Positions 12,955-24,150 of a stretch of DNA of 64,000 nucleotides are shown here, piece after piece (position 1 is the first letter of the stretch; every line of letters starts with the position of its first letter). Origin of the DNA: Chamaecyparis obtusa (Eukaryota; Streptophyta; Pinopsida; Cupressales; Cupressaceae). Position numbers and translations under genes: made by a program. The stretch lies in contig BSBK01001577.1 in assembly GCA_027943335.1 (NCBI GenBank), positions 64,501 to 128,500 on the forward strand. Direction: 5' to 3'. The notes under the pieces are model-generated. The model was not told the DNA's origin, ran no database searches, and saw only the letters and a program-made list of their open reading frames with translations.

Positions 12955-13140
12955 AAACCAATGTAATGGAAATGAAATAAACTAAAGACACATAAAGCAT
13001 GAATATAAAATTTAATTAGCATGCAAGATCTAACACAAAGGAAAAATCTAATACTAACAAGATAAAAGGATAGCACAATAAGGCATCCAATTCCACAATA
13101 AGAATAAAGAGGAATCTAACACCAAAATAGAAAGAGAGTA

Positions 13141-13158
13141 AGCTAGATAGGTTCACCA
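13141..13158 (-). promoter_or_regulatory. G1 primer-binding site
   Basis: Minus-strand TGGTGAACCTATCTAGCT lies three bases inside the 5' LTR end. TGGTGAACC is shared with G2 (47268 down) and G3 (55155 up), while the following bases differ. The matching primer tRNA would end GGTTCACCA; I cannot name it. Confidence 0.6.
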
Positions 13159-13161
13159 AAA

Positions 13162-14847
13162 TGAATAGAGTAAAATGGATTCAACCCTATTCAAATGTAT
13201 AGGGGGAAATATGAGATCTATTCTCAAACTCAAATTCCCCAAAGAAGAGATCCAATTTGATCAACCACAAGGTTAATACACAATTAAATCAATTTCGTGA
13301 AGAATATGGAAGAGAGAGAAAGTAAATCCAATATTTCTCTATGGAGGAAGATATATATATGTTTGGAAATTTGAAATAATTGAAATACAAATACTAAACT
13401 CAAATTAGGGTAGATCTGGAAAATGTTGAATTTTGATGTCTATGTACACTTTCGAGAAAATCTAAAACCTATCATGGACTAGAAATGCTGAGACGGACAA
13501 AACCCAGAAATCTTTCTCCAAGATGGCTCAGCTTGGGTTTGACCCTCATAAAAGGTCAAATACTAAATTCTTTATTTGAAGTTCGATTCGAATTCTATTC
13601 ACAGATCTTGAAAGTTTTCTGAAAAGGGTATCCAAATTCACTCTGAGATCTGAAATTCTACACCTGTACTTGCAAGAAAATGGGGGTTTTTGTTGTATGG
13701 GGGGTTTGCCTTGGTCAAAGCCCAATTTGGGAATTAACCTAGAAATTGAATTGAAATGTATTGTGCATAAACAAAGTAATTGAAACAAATCACCTCACTT
13801 ATGTTGAAGTCCTTGTAGAGGATTCAAATCCTCAAATCCATAAGTAGGAGTGCTTCAATGAATGTAGGATGAATGTAGCATGTCTCCAATCAATGGCATT
13901 TGATCTTCAACACCAATCTTAACTTGATCTTTGCATATGAGAAGGCTTGAATTAATGTGGAAGGATGGATCATCAAAGGGGGCTCCAAAGCGATTGAATC
14001 CTTCAATGGCTAACAATGGATCTCCTTGATGGATGGATGCTTGAACACTTGAATGCTTGAAGACTTGCTTGCAATTTGAGAGCTTGAGCACTTGAGAGAT
14101 GGATATCAATTGCTTGATTGTGGATGTGAAAATGAGAGAGGAAGGCCTCCTTTTATAGTGAACTAGGGCACACTCCTCTAGAGAGGCCACCTTGGAGAAT
14201 TAAATCCCAATTAGGTCCTAACCTTTAGAAAATATACCTAGATTAAATGAAATTAAAGGATTTACCATCCCGAAACCCGATATGGCAGACTCGGAGGCAG
14301 AAAAAAAATCTCCCAAAAGCCCGATGCCCGAAAATCATGGAAATTGAAGATTTGAAAAAAGGGGGCAAAATCAAGGTTGTACCTGACCTAGTCGGGTTTG
14401 AGCTCGATCCTAACCTAGTTAGGTTCAAGCTCAACCCTGACTTAGTCAGGTTTGACCTGGACCCTGACCGTAGTCCCAGATTGACTTAGAACCAAATCAG
14501 GAGGTCCCGGGGATGCCCAGAAACCTAAAACTAATGCTGGAATAGGATAAAATGTCAAGGTTAGACATAAAATCCTATGATTATTGTGATGAAGGACAAG
14601 AGGATCTATTTCTACATCCTACCTAGAAAATAGAGACATGGAAGAGGGAAAATCAATAGAATCCTTAAGATCCTAACCCTAATTTCACCTAGAATGAAGA
14701 AATCAAGTGCAGGAAAGAAGTGGAAAGTGGGGAGAAAAGCCAAATATAGGCAAAGACCTGATCAAGGCACTTGACATGACCCCAAACCACTTACTCGGAG
14801 GGATAAATGCTCTTATCATGGAAGTTCTTCCATTTTAAGATGATACA
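13162..14847 (-). repeat. G1 5' LTR (right)
   Basis: A 1,686-bp direct repeat of 6839-8525. For the minus-strand element this is the promoter LTR. A CTATAAAA TATA box sits at 14151-14158 on the minus strand. Downstream of it is a leader block also found in G3 ('CATCAAGGAGATCCATT', 'GCCATTGAAGG'). The 111-codon frame 13855-14190 begins upstream of the TATA box, so a transcript would not contain its start codon. Confidence 0.9.
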
Positions 14848-14852
14848 ACTAT
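14848..14852. repeat. TSD of element G1, right copy (ACTAT)
   Basis: Second ACTAT, followed by ATTGACCGAGCGTCAG, where the C1 LTR resumes. Confidence 0.9.
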
Positions 14853-15624
14853 ATTGACCGAGCGTCAGTAATTTACATTTGAGGAAGAATTCAGATTTCC
14901 ATCTGACATAGTTGAATTCTTGGATTATGTAAAATGTGTTTACTTTATTTATTGATTGTATGAAAGCATTTAATGCATTGTGAAACATTTTATTGTAAAT
15001 CTATTAAGAGATTTGAGATATTTCTAGAAGGATAGATGAAGAACATAAAGTTGGAAGGATTCGATGAATCTGACCTAACCCTAAGATCTACGAAGGAGAT
15101 TAAGTGGAAAAAGATGTATTGATCTAATTGAGGAAGTATTAAGGAAACCTAAGCATGAGGTTGAAGAGAGAAGAGGATGATGGAAGTATTGTTGATGTTA
15201 TTGTTAGTCTAAGCAAAAAATGCTGAAAGAGAAGTGGTGTGATTGCTTGAAGAGATTTTTGAGCAGATCAGTGATGGAGATAGTAAAGGTTCATAGTCAG
15301 TAACTCATCATATGTGTATGGAATTAGATTTGATATTTGCAAAGTGAGTTGTATATTTTTTAGATCAATACTACTGTTACTTTCTAACCATTATATTAGT
15401 CAAAATCCTTTTAATAGAGGTTGACCTAAGAGTCATTTGTATAAATCCTTTGAACAAGGTTGCATTCTAATGGGATGTATGTAAGTCCTATAACAAGGCA
15501 CACTTTTGACAAAGTGGTTTAAATCCTTTAACTGGGTCACACTTGACAGTTTGTTTGTAACCTTTGATAGGGTTGGCTTTTCACATAGCTCACTTCAGAA
15601 CAGTGAAAATAATAGTAACATGTT
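14853..15624 (+). repeat. C1 5' LTR, segment 2
   Basis: Continues the C1 LTR after G1 and aligns with about 29150-29915 of the 3' LTR. Shared landmarks are AATTTACATTTGAGGAAG, GGTTGACCTA and TTTAACTGGGTCACAC. It ends with the left TSD copy of the inserted LINE. Confidence 0.9.
15606..15624. repeat. 19-bp TSD of LINE1, left copy
   Basis: AAAATAATAGTAACATGTT is repeated without mismatch at 23799-23817. The intact 3' LTR of C1 has one copy of the same word near 29899-29917. A TSD of this length is typical of target-primed reverse transcription. Confidence 0.95.
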
Positions 15625-15837
15625 TTTTATTAAGGAAAATAGGTTTTAATGGGGCCCTAAAACCCTTACAGAGTTAAAGCATCTAAGATATAGAATTGAA
15701 AGATTACATTAACAAAATAGCCACAGCAAAAAGGAATAGCCAGACATAGTCCACCAGCAAAGAAACCAAAAAGTCCAGAAAATAGAAGTAGGGACAGAAA
15801 TAGAAAACTAGGCCAAACACAAAGCCAGGAGAGATGC

Positions 15838-17688
15838 TCAAGAAAACTCTCTAAGGATCTCTGCTGTATGAATCTCAAGCTTAGATGCCTTATCCTCCAC
15901 CTCCTTAAGGTCAGCTAGATCCTTATCAGGTTCTTGGGTGTCCTTCATAGTGCTAGATTTTGTTCTCTTCCTCAGACCATCCTCCAGTGATTTATCTTTA
16001 TTGCTATTGGGAGACTCCTCCTTGCTACCCCTTTGTTCCTGAATTTTACTAATCAGAACCTTTATGTTGTCATTTGAAGCTTTAAGAATGTTGTAGCTCT
16101 ATTCAGCAATTTTCTATAAGGTTTCCTCCATGCTCTGAATTCTTTTCTTCACTTCATCCATTTTATTTTCCATTTCATTCTTCTCCTCAGTAAGCCTAAT
16201 CTTGTTATTGTTATCCTCCCTCTCCAACCTACCCACCCTAACTTTTAACTCTTGGATTTTGTGGTAGGTCCATTTAGTAGTTCTATAGCTATCAATGACA
16301 CTATTTTTGGCATTGGTGTGTGCATCCATCTGAGGGTTTTCTTTTGTGATGTCACTCAGAATAACCAAGGTAGGGTCAATAAGGTCCTCCATTTGAATTT
16401 TTCCCTCCTTATTCTCCTTAACCAAAGTTTTCATCATTTCCCTCTTTAAGCCCATCCTAACAGAAACATTGTGGAAATCTCTCCAAACCACACTCTTCTC
16501 TTTATCTAAGATCTTGCAAGTGTACTGGTTAGTCCCTTGATCCTCACAATCTTGCTCATGATCATCCTCTCTCCCCTAACTCTCCTCTTCCTCTTCACTA
16601 TCCTTCCCCTCCTCTTGTCCTTCCTCATTATCTTCTTCAAATGTCTTCCTTTTCCTTTGCTTCTTGCTAGAATTGACATCAATATCCTCTTCTCTATCTG
16701 CAGGCATCTTAATTTTGATTTTTCTCTTTCCCTTCTTTTTCTCCTTAGTTTCCTCCTCCTCCCCGATCATTTCTTCCTCCTCATCAGCACTTTCTCTCTC
16801 TGTTTCCATGCCCTTTGCCTCCTCATCATAATCTCTATCAAAAGATATCTCAATGCTCTACTTAGGTTCTGGTTTCTCCTTTTTCTCCAATTTTTCTTTC
16901 TTAATCTTCTTTTCCCCCTTTTTAGTGTAAGGGGAGGCTTCTGCATCCATTTCCAAATGCATATCTTGGCTTTCCTCATTATCATAAGGGATGTACTCTT
17001 CTTCACCCTAGTTGAGCTCCTCATCAGAGCCCGCCTTCCCCTCTTTCCCCTGCTTAATTTCTTTACCTATAGTTCTAGCTTTAAAAAAATTGTAAATCAA
17101 TAGCAAAAGCCCCTCATGGAAAGTAGGGTTGCTGATAGGCTTCTCCCTATAATCATTGATATTCTCATTGATAGATGAATAAAGGTAAAAAGGGATAGAA
17201 TTTTTAGCCCCAGACCTGAAGTGGTTGAGAAGCACGAAGTGGTACGAGTAGATGCGATCAAATCTCATGTCTAGGGATATGTATTTGATAATTGCCCTCA
17301 GCAAAAACCTCCACAGCGGTTTAATGGACCTCAGCAGGTAGTAAGTGCCCTTCTTCACTAGAGCCTTCTTTTCCTCCTTTCCTTTGGTAAATTCTAACAT
17401 CACCTGACCCAAAATGCACCTATCTCTGTAGAATTTCTTCCCGACAATGGGTATGCCCGTAACCACAGAAATAACCTCCTCCATCACCATGAACTCGACC
17501 CCATCAATTTTGACACTCCCCTCATTCCAGTTCTTAACCATGGTTTTGGTAATAGAGGGTTGCCACCCATGCAGTCTTTCAATGAAAGAAGTCACCTCCC
17601 CTTTGCTCAAAATGCCCCACACCTTTGAATGCCTCTGCCACTTCTTAGCTTCATCCGCAGGTTCCCTCCCGTGTCTTTCCCCCACCAT
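15838..17688 (-). pseudogene. LINE1 third frame (ORF3), helical domain plus acidic and coiled-coil regions
   Basis: One reading frame of 616 codons from ATG at 17688 to TGA at 15838. It is interrupted by about six in-frame stops but no frameshift. Residues 1-226 are open: a mixed helical domain with 'VKIDGVEFMVMEEVISVVTG' followed by IPIVGKKFY, then 'YSYHFVLLNHFRSG'. The TGIP..G pattern loosely recalls plant transposon-linked domains, a weak resemblance only. Residues ~227-390 are strongly charged (runs of E and K). Residues ~400-525 form a coiled coil ('IQELKVRVGRLERE', 'MENKMDEVKKRIQSMEETL'). The end is another charged helix ('PDKDLADLKEVEDKASKLEI'). It lies wholly within the TSD-bounded LINE, 229 bp after the ORF2 stop. 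It could be a genuine third LINE protein or host sequence carried by 3' transduction. Function is unknown. Confidence 0.7.
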
Positions 17689-17916
17689 TTTTTTTCTCTC
17701 TACAAATAATTCTTCTAATCACAATGCTTTTCAAAATTTGGGGCCAACAAATAGAATGAGAGGTATTCTCAATCCTTCCTTTGAAATTATGAAAAATAAA
17801 CCCAAAAATGGGCCTCAAAGTGCAATGATGGCAATTGCCCAAGTGATTCATACTTTGGCTCGCATACTTACACATTAAATATTGGCACATTTTCCCTAAC
17901 ACATAAAATTTCATAA

Positions 17917-20900
17917 TTAAACTTTAATGTTTCCCAATCTGTCCAGAATTCTCTCACTTTCAATTAATTCCTTGATTTCAAATGGAATAAATTGTCCATC
18001 CATCCATCTTTTCAGCTCATCTTTCCTGACTGCCCAATTGGCCAGCCTATCAACCACTTGATTAGCCTCACTGTACTCATGAGCCACGTAGACTCTTTCA
18101 AAGGACTTAAGATACTGAATGCTCTTGTTAATTATATTTGTAATCTTCCAGGTTGGCAAGTTTTTCTCATTGAGGCAGTCAATTATGTTCTTTGAGTCTC
18201 CTTCCAACCACAGTTTTCTGACTCCCATATCCCTGGCAAGCTTTATAGTTTGATGGGCTGTAGTCACCTCTACATAGTGGTTAGTTTGCACCCCCAGAGG
18301 AGCCAAGATGGTAGCAATGCTTTTCCTATGATCATTTCTGATGATGCCCCCAATCCCAGCCTAGCCTAGGTTGCCTTTTGCAACCCCATCAAAGTTGGCT
18401 TTACACCATCCCTTAGGTGGAAGAGTCCATCTGTAATCCTCCCTCCTACTATGATCATTCTCCTTTGCATTGAGAAGAGGGTTGTAGCCCTTGATGATAG
18501 TATAGTTTTCGACCGTAGCGTTAAGGATTTTGTGAAAAACCACCATAGAATTGGCTTCTTTTTCCCTAAAAATTCAATTGTTCCACTCCTTCCAAACCCC
18601 CTAGCAAAGATGGGGTAGAGACCAATCCCATAAGCCCTAGCTCACATCCCCAAGCAGCCAACTTTGCCACTATTGAAAGAGCTCACTCATGTTATTGGGA
18701 AAAACCCAGGTTTGTTTGAAGAAAGCCAGGAAAGAAGACCATATGTTTCTAGTGAAGTGGCAATGAATGAAAAGGTGATCAGGGCTTTCCATTTTCTTTT
18801 TACAAAGGATACATTGATTAGGCATCTGATGGCCTCTCTTGATAAGGTTTTCCACCATCAATATAGAGTTTTGAAGCATTATCCAAAAAAAATGTTGATT
18901 TTGGGAGTGAGGCCAGGAAATCAAGCTTTGGCCTAGACAAGGATAGAATCACTACTCTGCATAGTTTCATAGCCTGATGTCATAGTGTAGTTTCCATCCT
19001 TAGTCATCCCCCAAAAAATAACATCCTTGTTGAGGGACAGAGGAGTGAGCCTGATCATGTCCATCAATGGCTTGAGCTCCTGGGATATCTCAGTCAAGTT
19101 CACCCACTCTTCATTAACCCTGTAGTCTCTCACCCTGTAGCCAAATCTTTCCATGCAAGGCATCACCCATCTGTCATACTATTCAATGTTCCATAAGGGC
19201 CCCAAACTTAGGCAATCATCAAGCCAAAAGTTGATATTTTCACCGTTACCAAGTTTCCATTTCACCTTCTCAATGGCTAACCCTTTAGTCTTTATAATGC
19301 CATTCCAAATATTGGATCCCTTAGGGTCATTATCCCTGCTAATGAACTACTTGAAATTGATATTGGCTATATACTTATCTTTCAAAATATCCCTCCATTC
19401 TCCCTTGGAGTTGAAAATCCTCCATATCTGTTTAGCTTGCAAAGCCCTATTGAACTACTTCAGATTCCTAATCCCCAAACCCCCTTGCTTTTTGGGTCTG
19501 CAGATATTGTCCCAAGCTACAAGTAGGTACTTCTTATTACCTTCTAGACCAGCCCATAGAAACTTCTTCTGAATAGACTCCAAAGTATCAGCCACTTTGG
19601 AAGGAATAGAGAACAGACTGAGGGCATAAGTAGGCAAATTTTGTAATGTAGATTTGATCAAAATAACTTTACCAGCCTGACTTAGAATAATACCCTTCCA
19701 GCCAACCAATTTTCTATTAAACCTATCAATGAGATTTTCCCAAAAGAGGTCAAGAGGTCTAGCCCCCATACGGAGCCCCAAGTAGGTAGAGGGGAGGGTC
19801 CCAATACCACAGTCCAAGATACCAACAATTTTCCTTTGTCTTCCTTCAGGGGTGTTGACAAAAAAGACTAAGCTCTTGCTCCAATTAATGAGTTGACCCA
19901 TGGAATTGGAGTAAGTATTGAGGATGGCCTTCACATGTCTAGCTTCCTTCATCGAAGCTTCTCCCCCTAGGATGGTGTCATCCACAAAATGTTGATGGGT
20001 GAAGATTAGGGGACCGGAAGAAGGTTTTAACTTGGAAAAATCTCCTCTTCTCCTTTTATCATGAATAAGTCTACCCAAGCACTCCACCAGAATAATAAAG
20101 AGGATGGGAGAAAGGGGATCCCCTTGCCTAAGCCCTCTAGAGGATTTGAAAATATCCACGAGAGAACCATTAACCATCACTGAAAAGGTGGGGGTGGAGA
20201 TCACTTGAGATATAATCTTCCTAGTTTTGTCATTAAAGCCAAAAGCTTCAAGAACCTTATCCAGGAACAACCAGTCTACCCTGTCATAGGCCTTAGACAA
20301 ATCAAGCTTGAGTAGGAAGCCATCCCTTTTTCCTTCCTCTAAAGAATGAATCATGAATAGCTATGATAGAATCAAGGATTTGTCTAACTGGGACAAATCC
20401 TATTTGTTGTAGAGCAATAATCCTCAGAAGGATTTTAATTATTCTAATGGTTGAAACTTCAGAAAAAATCTTGTAAAGAGAGTTGCGAAGGCTAATAGGC
20501 CTGAAAAAATCAAAAGAGTCTGCACCTGAGACTTTGGGGATCAAAACCAAGAAGGTAGCATTGATTTCTTTGAGCAAGCACTTAGCACCAAAAAATTCCT
20601 GAACCACTTTAACCAGATCATCTTTTAAAACTTCCCAATACAACTAGAAGAAATAGGTAGGGAAACCATCAAGGCTAGAGGCTTTCTTAGTAGGCAAGGA
20701 GAAAACAACCTCCTTGATTTCATCCATTTTGGGGATAGCCACAAGGGCCCTGTTCTAACTAGCATTAATCACACTAGGGATGGTCTTGAGAATATCCTCC
20801 TGATCCTCTTCACCCAGGTTGGTCTCTTTAGTGAGGATGGTAGAGAAATACTTGATAGCTTCCTGGGTGATCTCCTTATCTTCCTTAAAAGAAACATCCC

Positions 20901-22041
20901 CCTTTTTCATAACACTAATTCTGTTGGAAGCCCTGTGCTTCATAGTTGAGAGGTGGAAGAATATAGAGTTTTTGTCCCCTTCCTTTAGCCACACTGACCT
21001 AGATCTCTACCTCCAAAACATTTCCTCTTTGCCCACAATGTTGTGAAGATTAGCTAGAATATTCTTTTCTACATTTAGCCTATCCTCATCATAGCCCATG
21101 TTTTGGATCTCCTCCTGCACCTTTGCTATATCCTCCATAATCCTTTCTTTCACCAAAAAAATATCCCCAAAATCCTTTTTGTTCCACTTTCTGATCTCCA
21201 TTTTGATTTTTTTGAGTTTCTTAGCCACTTTGTACATAGTTGTGCCTTCCACATCAATGCTCCACCAGTCTCTAATTTTATCAAAAAGACCAGGATGAGT
21301 AGACCACATCTTCTCAAATCTGAAAGGGAAATCCTTTTTCCTGTTACAAAGCTCAATAGTGAAAGCAATAGGGGAGTGGTCCAAGCCAAGTCTAACCAAT
21401 GGAGAAAGTTTGCAATGATAAGATTTCATCCAATCCATAGTGATCAGAGCTCTATCCAGCCTGAATGCAATCCATCCCAACTCTTTTGTTAGACCAAGTG
21501 AACTTTCCACCCTCTAACTCAACATCTAGGAGAGCCAAATCATTTATAAGATCTGCCAGATGTTGTCTACTTTCCAAGTCTAGAGGAAGCCCACCTAACT
21601 TCTCAGTAGCCAACAGGGAGTATTGAAATCTCCCATAATAATGCCCTTAGACCCTCCCAAAAAGGGCATTAGGTTACTTATTTTTTTCCAGAAATGCTTT
21701 CTACCAATCTTAGTGTTAGGGGTGTAGATATTCATAACAAACCAACTTTCCCGATCCTTTGTATTATTGAATTGAATAAGAATAATGTTACCTTCATTAA
21801 GGATGATATCCACCATTAAGTTGTCCTTCCATATCACTAACAATCCTCCAGAAGCTCTTGAAGAGTCAGAAGCTGCTGACATCATTCCTTTGCTGAAAAA
21901 AATGCTCTCAGTTTTCTCCTTCTTCATTTTCATTTCCTAAATCAAAAAAATTTCCGGCCTATGGTCCTTAGTCATATTCCTAACAACCTCCTATTTGTGG
22001 ATTCCATTGAGTCCATGAATATTCCAAGATATGACCTTCAT
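17917..22041 (-). pseudogene. LINE1 ORF2: AP endonuclease, RT, zf-RVT, RNase H
   Basis: Starts at ATG 22041 ('MKVISWNIHGLNGI', the first endonuclease block). It continues with 'GLLVIWKDN', 'IIMGDFNTP' and 'LDRALITMDW...GLDHSPIAF' (catalytic His at the SDH-like motif, 21510-21350). The RT runs from about 20643 to 19455 with 'LIPKVSGADSFDFFRPISL', 'LKLDLSKAYDRVDW', 'GLRQGDPLSPILF' and the catalytic FVDD at 19977-19988. A zf-RVT block lies at 18924-18670 (CILCKKKMESPDHLFIHC). RNase H at 18546-17917 keeps 'ANFDG', 'LWLEGDSK' and 'ANQVVDRLANWA'. In plant LINEs such a protein nicks the target and copies the RNA in place. Several stops and frameshifts (for example near 21595, 20755, 20340 and 18360) inactivate it. 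Confidence 0.95.
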
Positions 22042-22059
22042 ATTTTCTTTTGGGGGTAT

Positions 22060-23779
22060 GTTTCCTGGATGGTTTTTTGGGTCCCATCTGCTATGTTTCT
22101 TCTTGTTCCTTCCTTTCTGATTTGATGCTTGCTCCACCTACCTGGGGTGCTTTATTTACTTCCTGTGTTAGCTTTAGCCCTACTTCTTGTTGTAGCTAGA
22201 GACATCGGAGAAGGGTCCCTACTATTCTTCTTTTTCTTAATAAATATCCAAGGACCCACATTTTCATCTTTGCAGCTCTCAAACAGAGCCTCCATTCTAG
22301 AAATTTGTCCTAGGGAAGAGGTGGTGACCAGTTTGATGATTCTGTTGACCTTTCTTGGGGATAAAAGTGAGCTTCTGCTAAATTTTGATTCCTATGAGAG
22401 AGAGGAGCCCCAAACCTCCACAGTACCCCCATTCTCTTGGGTATCAAGCACAAAGGAATCCTCTTTGATTTCCTCCAAAATGAACTCCCCATCCTCAGGG
22501 AGGGTCCTGCTTCCTTTATCTCCCTCCCTGATAGTAGATTCTTGCAATACAGGGTAGATTTCACCAACTTCCTTTTCTCCATTACCACTATCATTCTGGG
22601 ACTCAAGTTTCTCCCTATTCTCAAGAATTTTCTCTCCTTCCAGACACAGGTGTTCAGGAGGGATCCCTGTTATGTCCTTGGGCCTCTCCCATTGAGGAAC
22701 CCCCTCGGGGATATGTCCATCAGGGGATTTCTCCTTCCACACCTTCTTGGGTCCTTCAACTTGATTCAGTCCTTTTTGCTACTTCTGGGTCTCTTTTTTG
22801 TTTCCTTTCTTGATTTGGGCCTTGCGAACTCTTTCCTTCTCTATGAAGATTGGGCACATTTTGGCCTTGTGTCCCACCTTTTTATAGTGAAAATAGGTGA
22901 AAGGCACATTTTCATAGTCTATCTATTGTACACGCCTTCCCAATCTAGATTGAAACTCTATCACTTCAAGCATATCCTGGCCTTCAACAACCCCCACACA
23001 TATTCTGGCATAAGTGAGTCTTTTCTTGACTACTGTGATAAGATCAATAGATAGCAGCTCTCCAAAACAACTGGCAATGCCTACAAAAATGTCTTCATGC
23101 CAGTATTCTAGAGGAAGCTTTGGAAGCCTGATCCAAACCGGGTTCTGGGTCAAGAAATCATTATTTAGATCCAGGTTGGAGATCCATTTCTGGAGGATAA
23201 GAGTGGATTTCCCCATCGACCAGTTTTCCACACAGAGAATCTTAGAGTAATCTTCAGAGCAAGAGAACTCAAAAGACATAAAGCCTTTGGCCATAGCCGT
23301 AACCTCTACCAGTCCTTTTAAGTCCCAATTTTTCTTAGCAAAGATTCTGACCAAATCTATATTTGGCCTAGAGCCTATGAACTTGCCAACAAGCGTAGAA
23401 GCCATACTCAGAATGTTGTGATCTATAAGCTCAGAAGGCACCTCTAAAGAAAAATTTCCTTTCTCTTTATTAGAGATGTTTTTGATCTTGGGGAAGGAGG
23501 ACTTACCCAAGGGTTTGACTCCAAATAGGTTGATCCAGCATCCCAATGGGCCTCAGGCTTCTCTAGAAGAACTTTATTTTGGAGCATTACCCATTTTTTC
23601 ACCAGGATCCGGCAGCAAAGCCAGTGGGTCCCCATCATTTTTCACATCCTCCTTTCCATTTTCCTTACCTTTATTTAGACCCACATCCTCATCAACCTAT
23701 CCCTTCTCTGCATGTTTCTGACTCGACTTCCCATTCAAAAATTTTCCCCCTCTCCATTGCCTCCACTCCCCCTCGCCAT
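22060..23779 (-). pseudogene. LINE1 ORF1: DUF4283-like nucleic-acid-binding protein
   Basis: A likely ATG at 23779 starts a short Gly-rich N-terminus that meets a stop after 14 codons. The main open piece is 23546-22923, a DUF4283-type domain of plant LINE ORF1 proteins ('GKSTLILQKWISNLDLN', 'PVWIRLPKLPLEYWHEDI', 'RLTYARICVGV'). After one stop it continues into 'YFHYKKVGHKAKMCP', a zinc knuckle that has lost its first two cysteines (FHY instead of CxxC). It then continues into an acidic, Glu-rich C-terminus (22742-22392). The role expected from family knowledge is RNA binding in the LINE ribonucleoprotein. It is broken by at least five stops and a frameshift near the N-terminus. Confidence 0.85.
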
Positions 23780-23798
23780 CATTCGATTTTGTGCATAT

Positions 23799-23817
23799 AA
23801 AATAATAGTAACATGTT
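23799..23817. repeat. 19-bp TSD of LINE1, right copy
   Basis: Identical to 15606-15624; the C1 LTR continues directly afterwards (ACAAAGTGGTTTTTCCC). Confidence 0.95.
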
Positions 23818-24093
23818 ACAAAGTGGTTTTTCCCTAATTAGGTTTCCACTATAAATCTTGGTGTTAATACTTGTGTGAATTTTTTGGTTTGAACATTTCT
23901 GTGTTTTACAAGTTAGATACTATTGGATAGTGGACTGCATTGTTATATTTTTTTATTATGCAATTAGTAATGACCGAGTAGCTATTGGTTTTTGGATCTA
24001 ATTTGTTGAAGAGTTTTAAAGTTTGTTTAATACATCTGGACCTGAGAACAACTTATTCACCCCCCCTCTCTTTTGTTCTAAATCATATTAACA
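23818..24093 (+). repeat. C1 5' LTR, segment 3 (to LTR end)
   Basis: Aligns with the end of the 3' LTR from about 29918. It contains the TTCACCCCCCCTCTCTTTTG block and ends ATTAACA at 24093, two bases before the PBS. Confidence 0.9.
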
Positions 24094-24095
24094 AT

Positions 24096-24107
24096 TGGTA
24101 TTAGAGC
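24096..24107 (+). promoter_or_regulatory. C1 primer-binding site (initiator Met tRNA type)
   Basis: TGGTATTAGAGC differs at one base from the TGGTATCAGAGC that pairs with the 3' end of plant initiator Met tRNA, the usual primer of Ty1/copia elements. It starts three bases after the LTR end. Confidence 0.9.
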
Positions 24108-24150
24108 TGTTGGTGCTTACAAAGAACAAGTTTAAAGGTACTTGAAGAAA

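Larger units (their letters stand above)
6839..14847 (-). mobile_element. G1: gypsy-like, gag/protease-only LTR element inserted in C1 5' LTR
   Basis: An 8,009-bp element with two LTRs (6839-8525 and 13162-14847), terminal TG..CA and the 5-bp TSD ACTAT. Coding is on the minus strand: gag and a degenerate retropepsin-like region. No RT, RNase H or integrase block is visible anywhere in the 4.6-kb interior, so the element depended on enzymes from another element. PBS (13158 down) and PPT (8526-8540) are in the correct positions for minus orientation. The two LTRs differ by scattered substitutions and have nearly equal length. It post-dates C1, because it interrupts the C1 LTR. Confidence 0.9.
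15625..23798 (-). mobile_element. LINE1: full-length RNase H-containing plant LINE, minus strand
   Basis: An 8,174-bp insertion delimited by a perfect 19-bp TSD. On the minus strand it runs ORF1 (from 23779), ORF2 (22041-17917), then a third long frame (17688-15838), and ends ...CCTTAATAAAAA, a very short A-rich tail at 15625-15631. ORF1 begins almost at the 5' end, so the copy does not look 5'-truncated. All three frames carry stops or frameshifts, so it is inactive. It inserted into the C1 LTR after C1 itself. For an L1-type plant LINE, ORF1 and ORF2 are expected; the third frame is not. Confidence 0.95.

Noticed and set aside
15666..15878. 70-codon hydrophobic, membrane-like minus-strand frame at the LINE1 3' end
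   Set aside because: No ATG (opens at TTG), lies in a different frame from ORF3 and inside the LINE 3' untranslated region; probably chance.
16537..17103. 188-codon plus-strand frame, very hydrophobic
   Set aside because: Antisense of the charged (Glu/Lys-rich) part of the LINE1 third frame; the hydrophobic composition is the expected shadow.
24142..24150. Upstream start at 24142 for copia gag
   Set aside because: That codon is TTG; the first ATG at 24151 is preferred.
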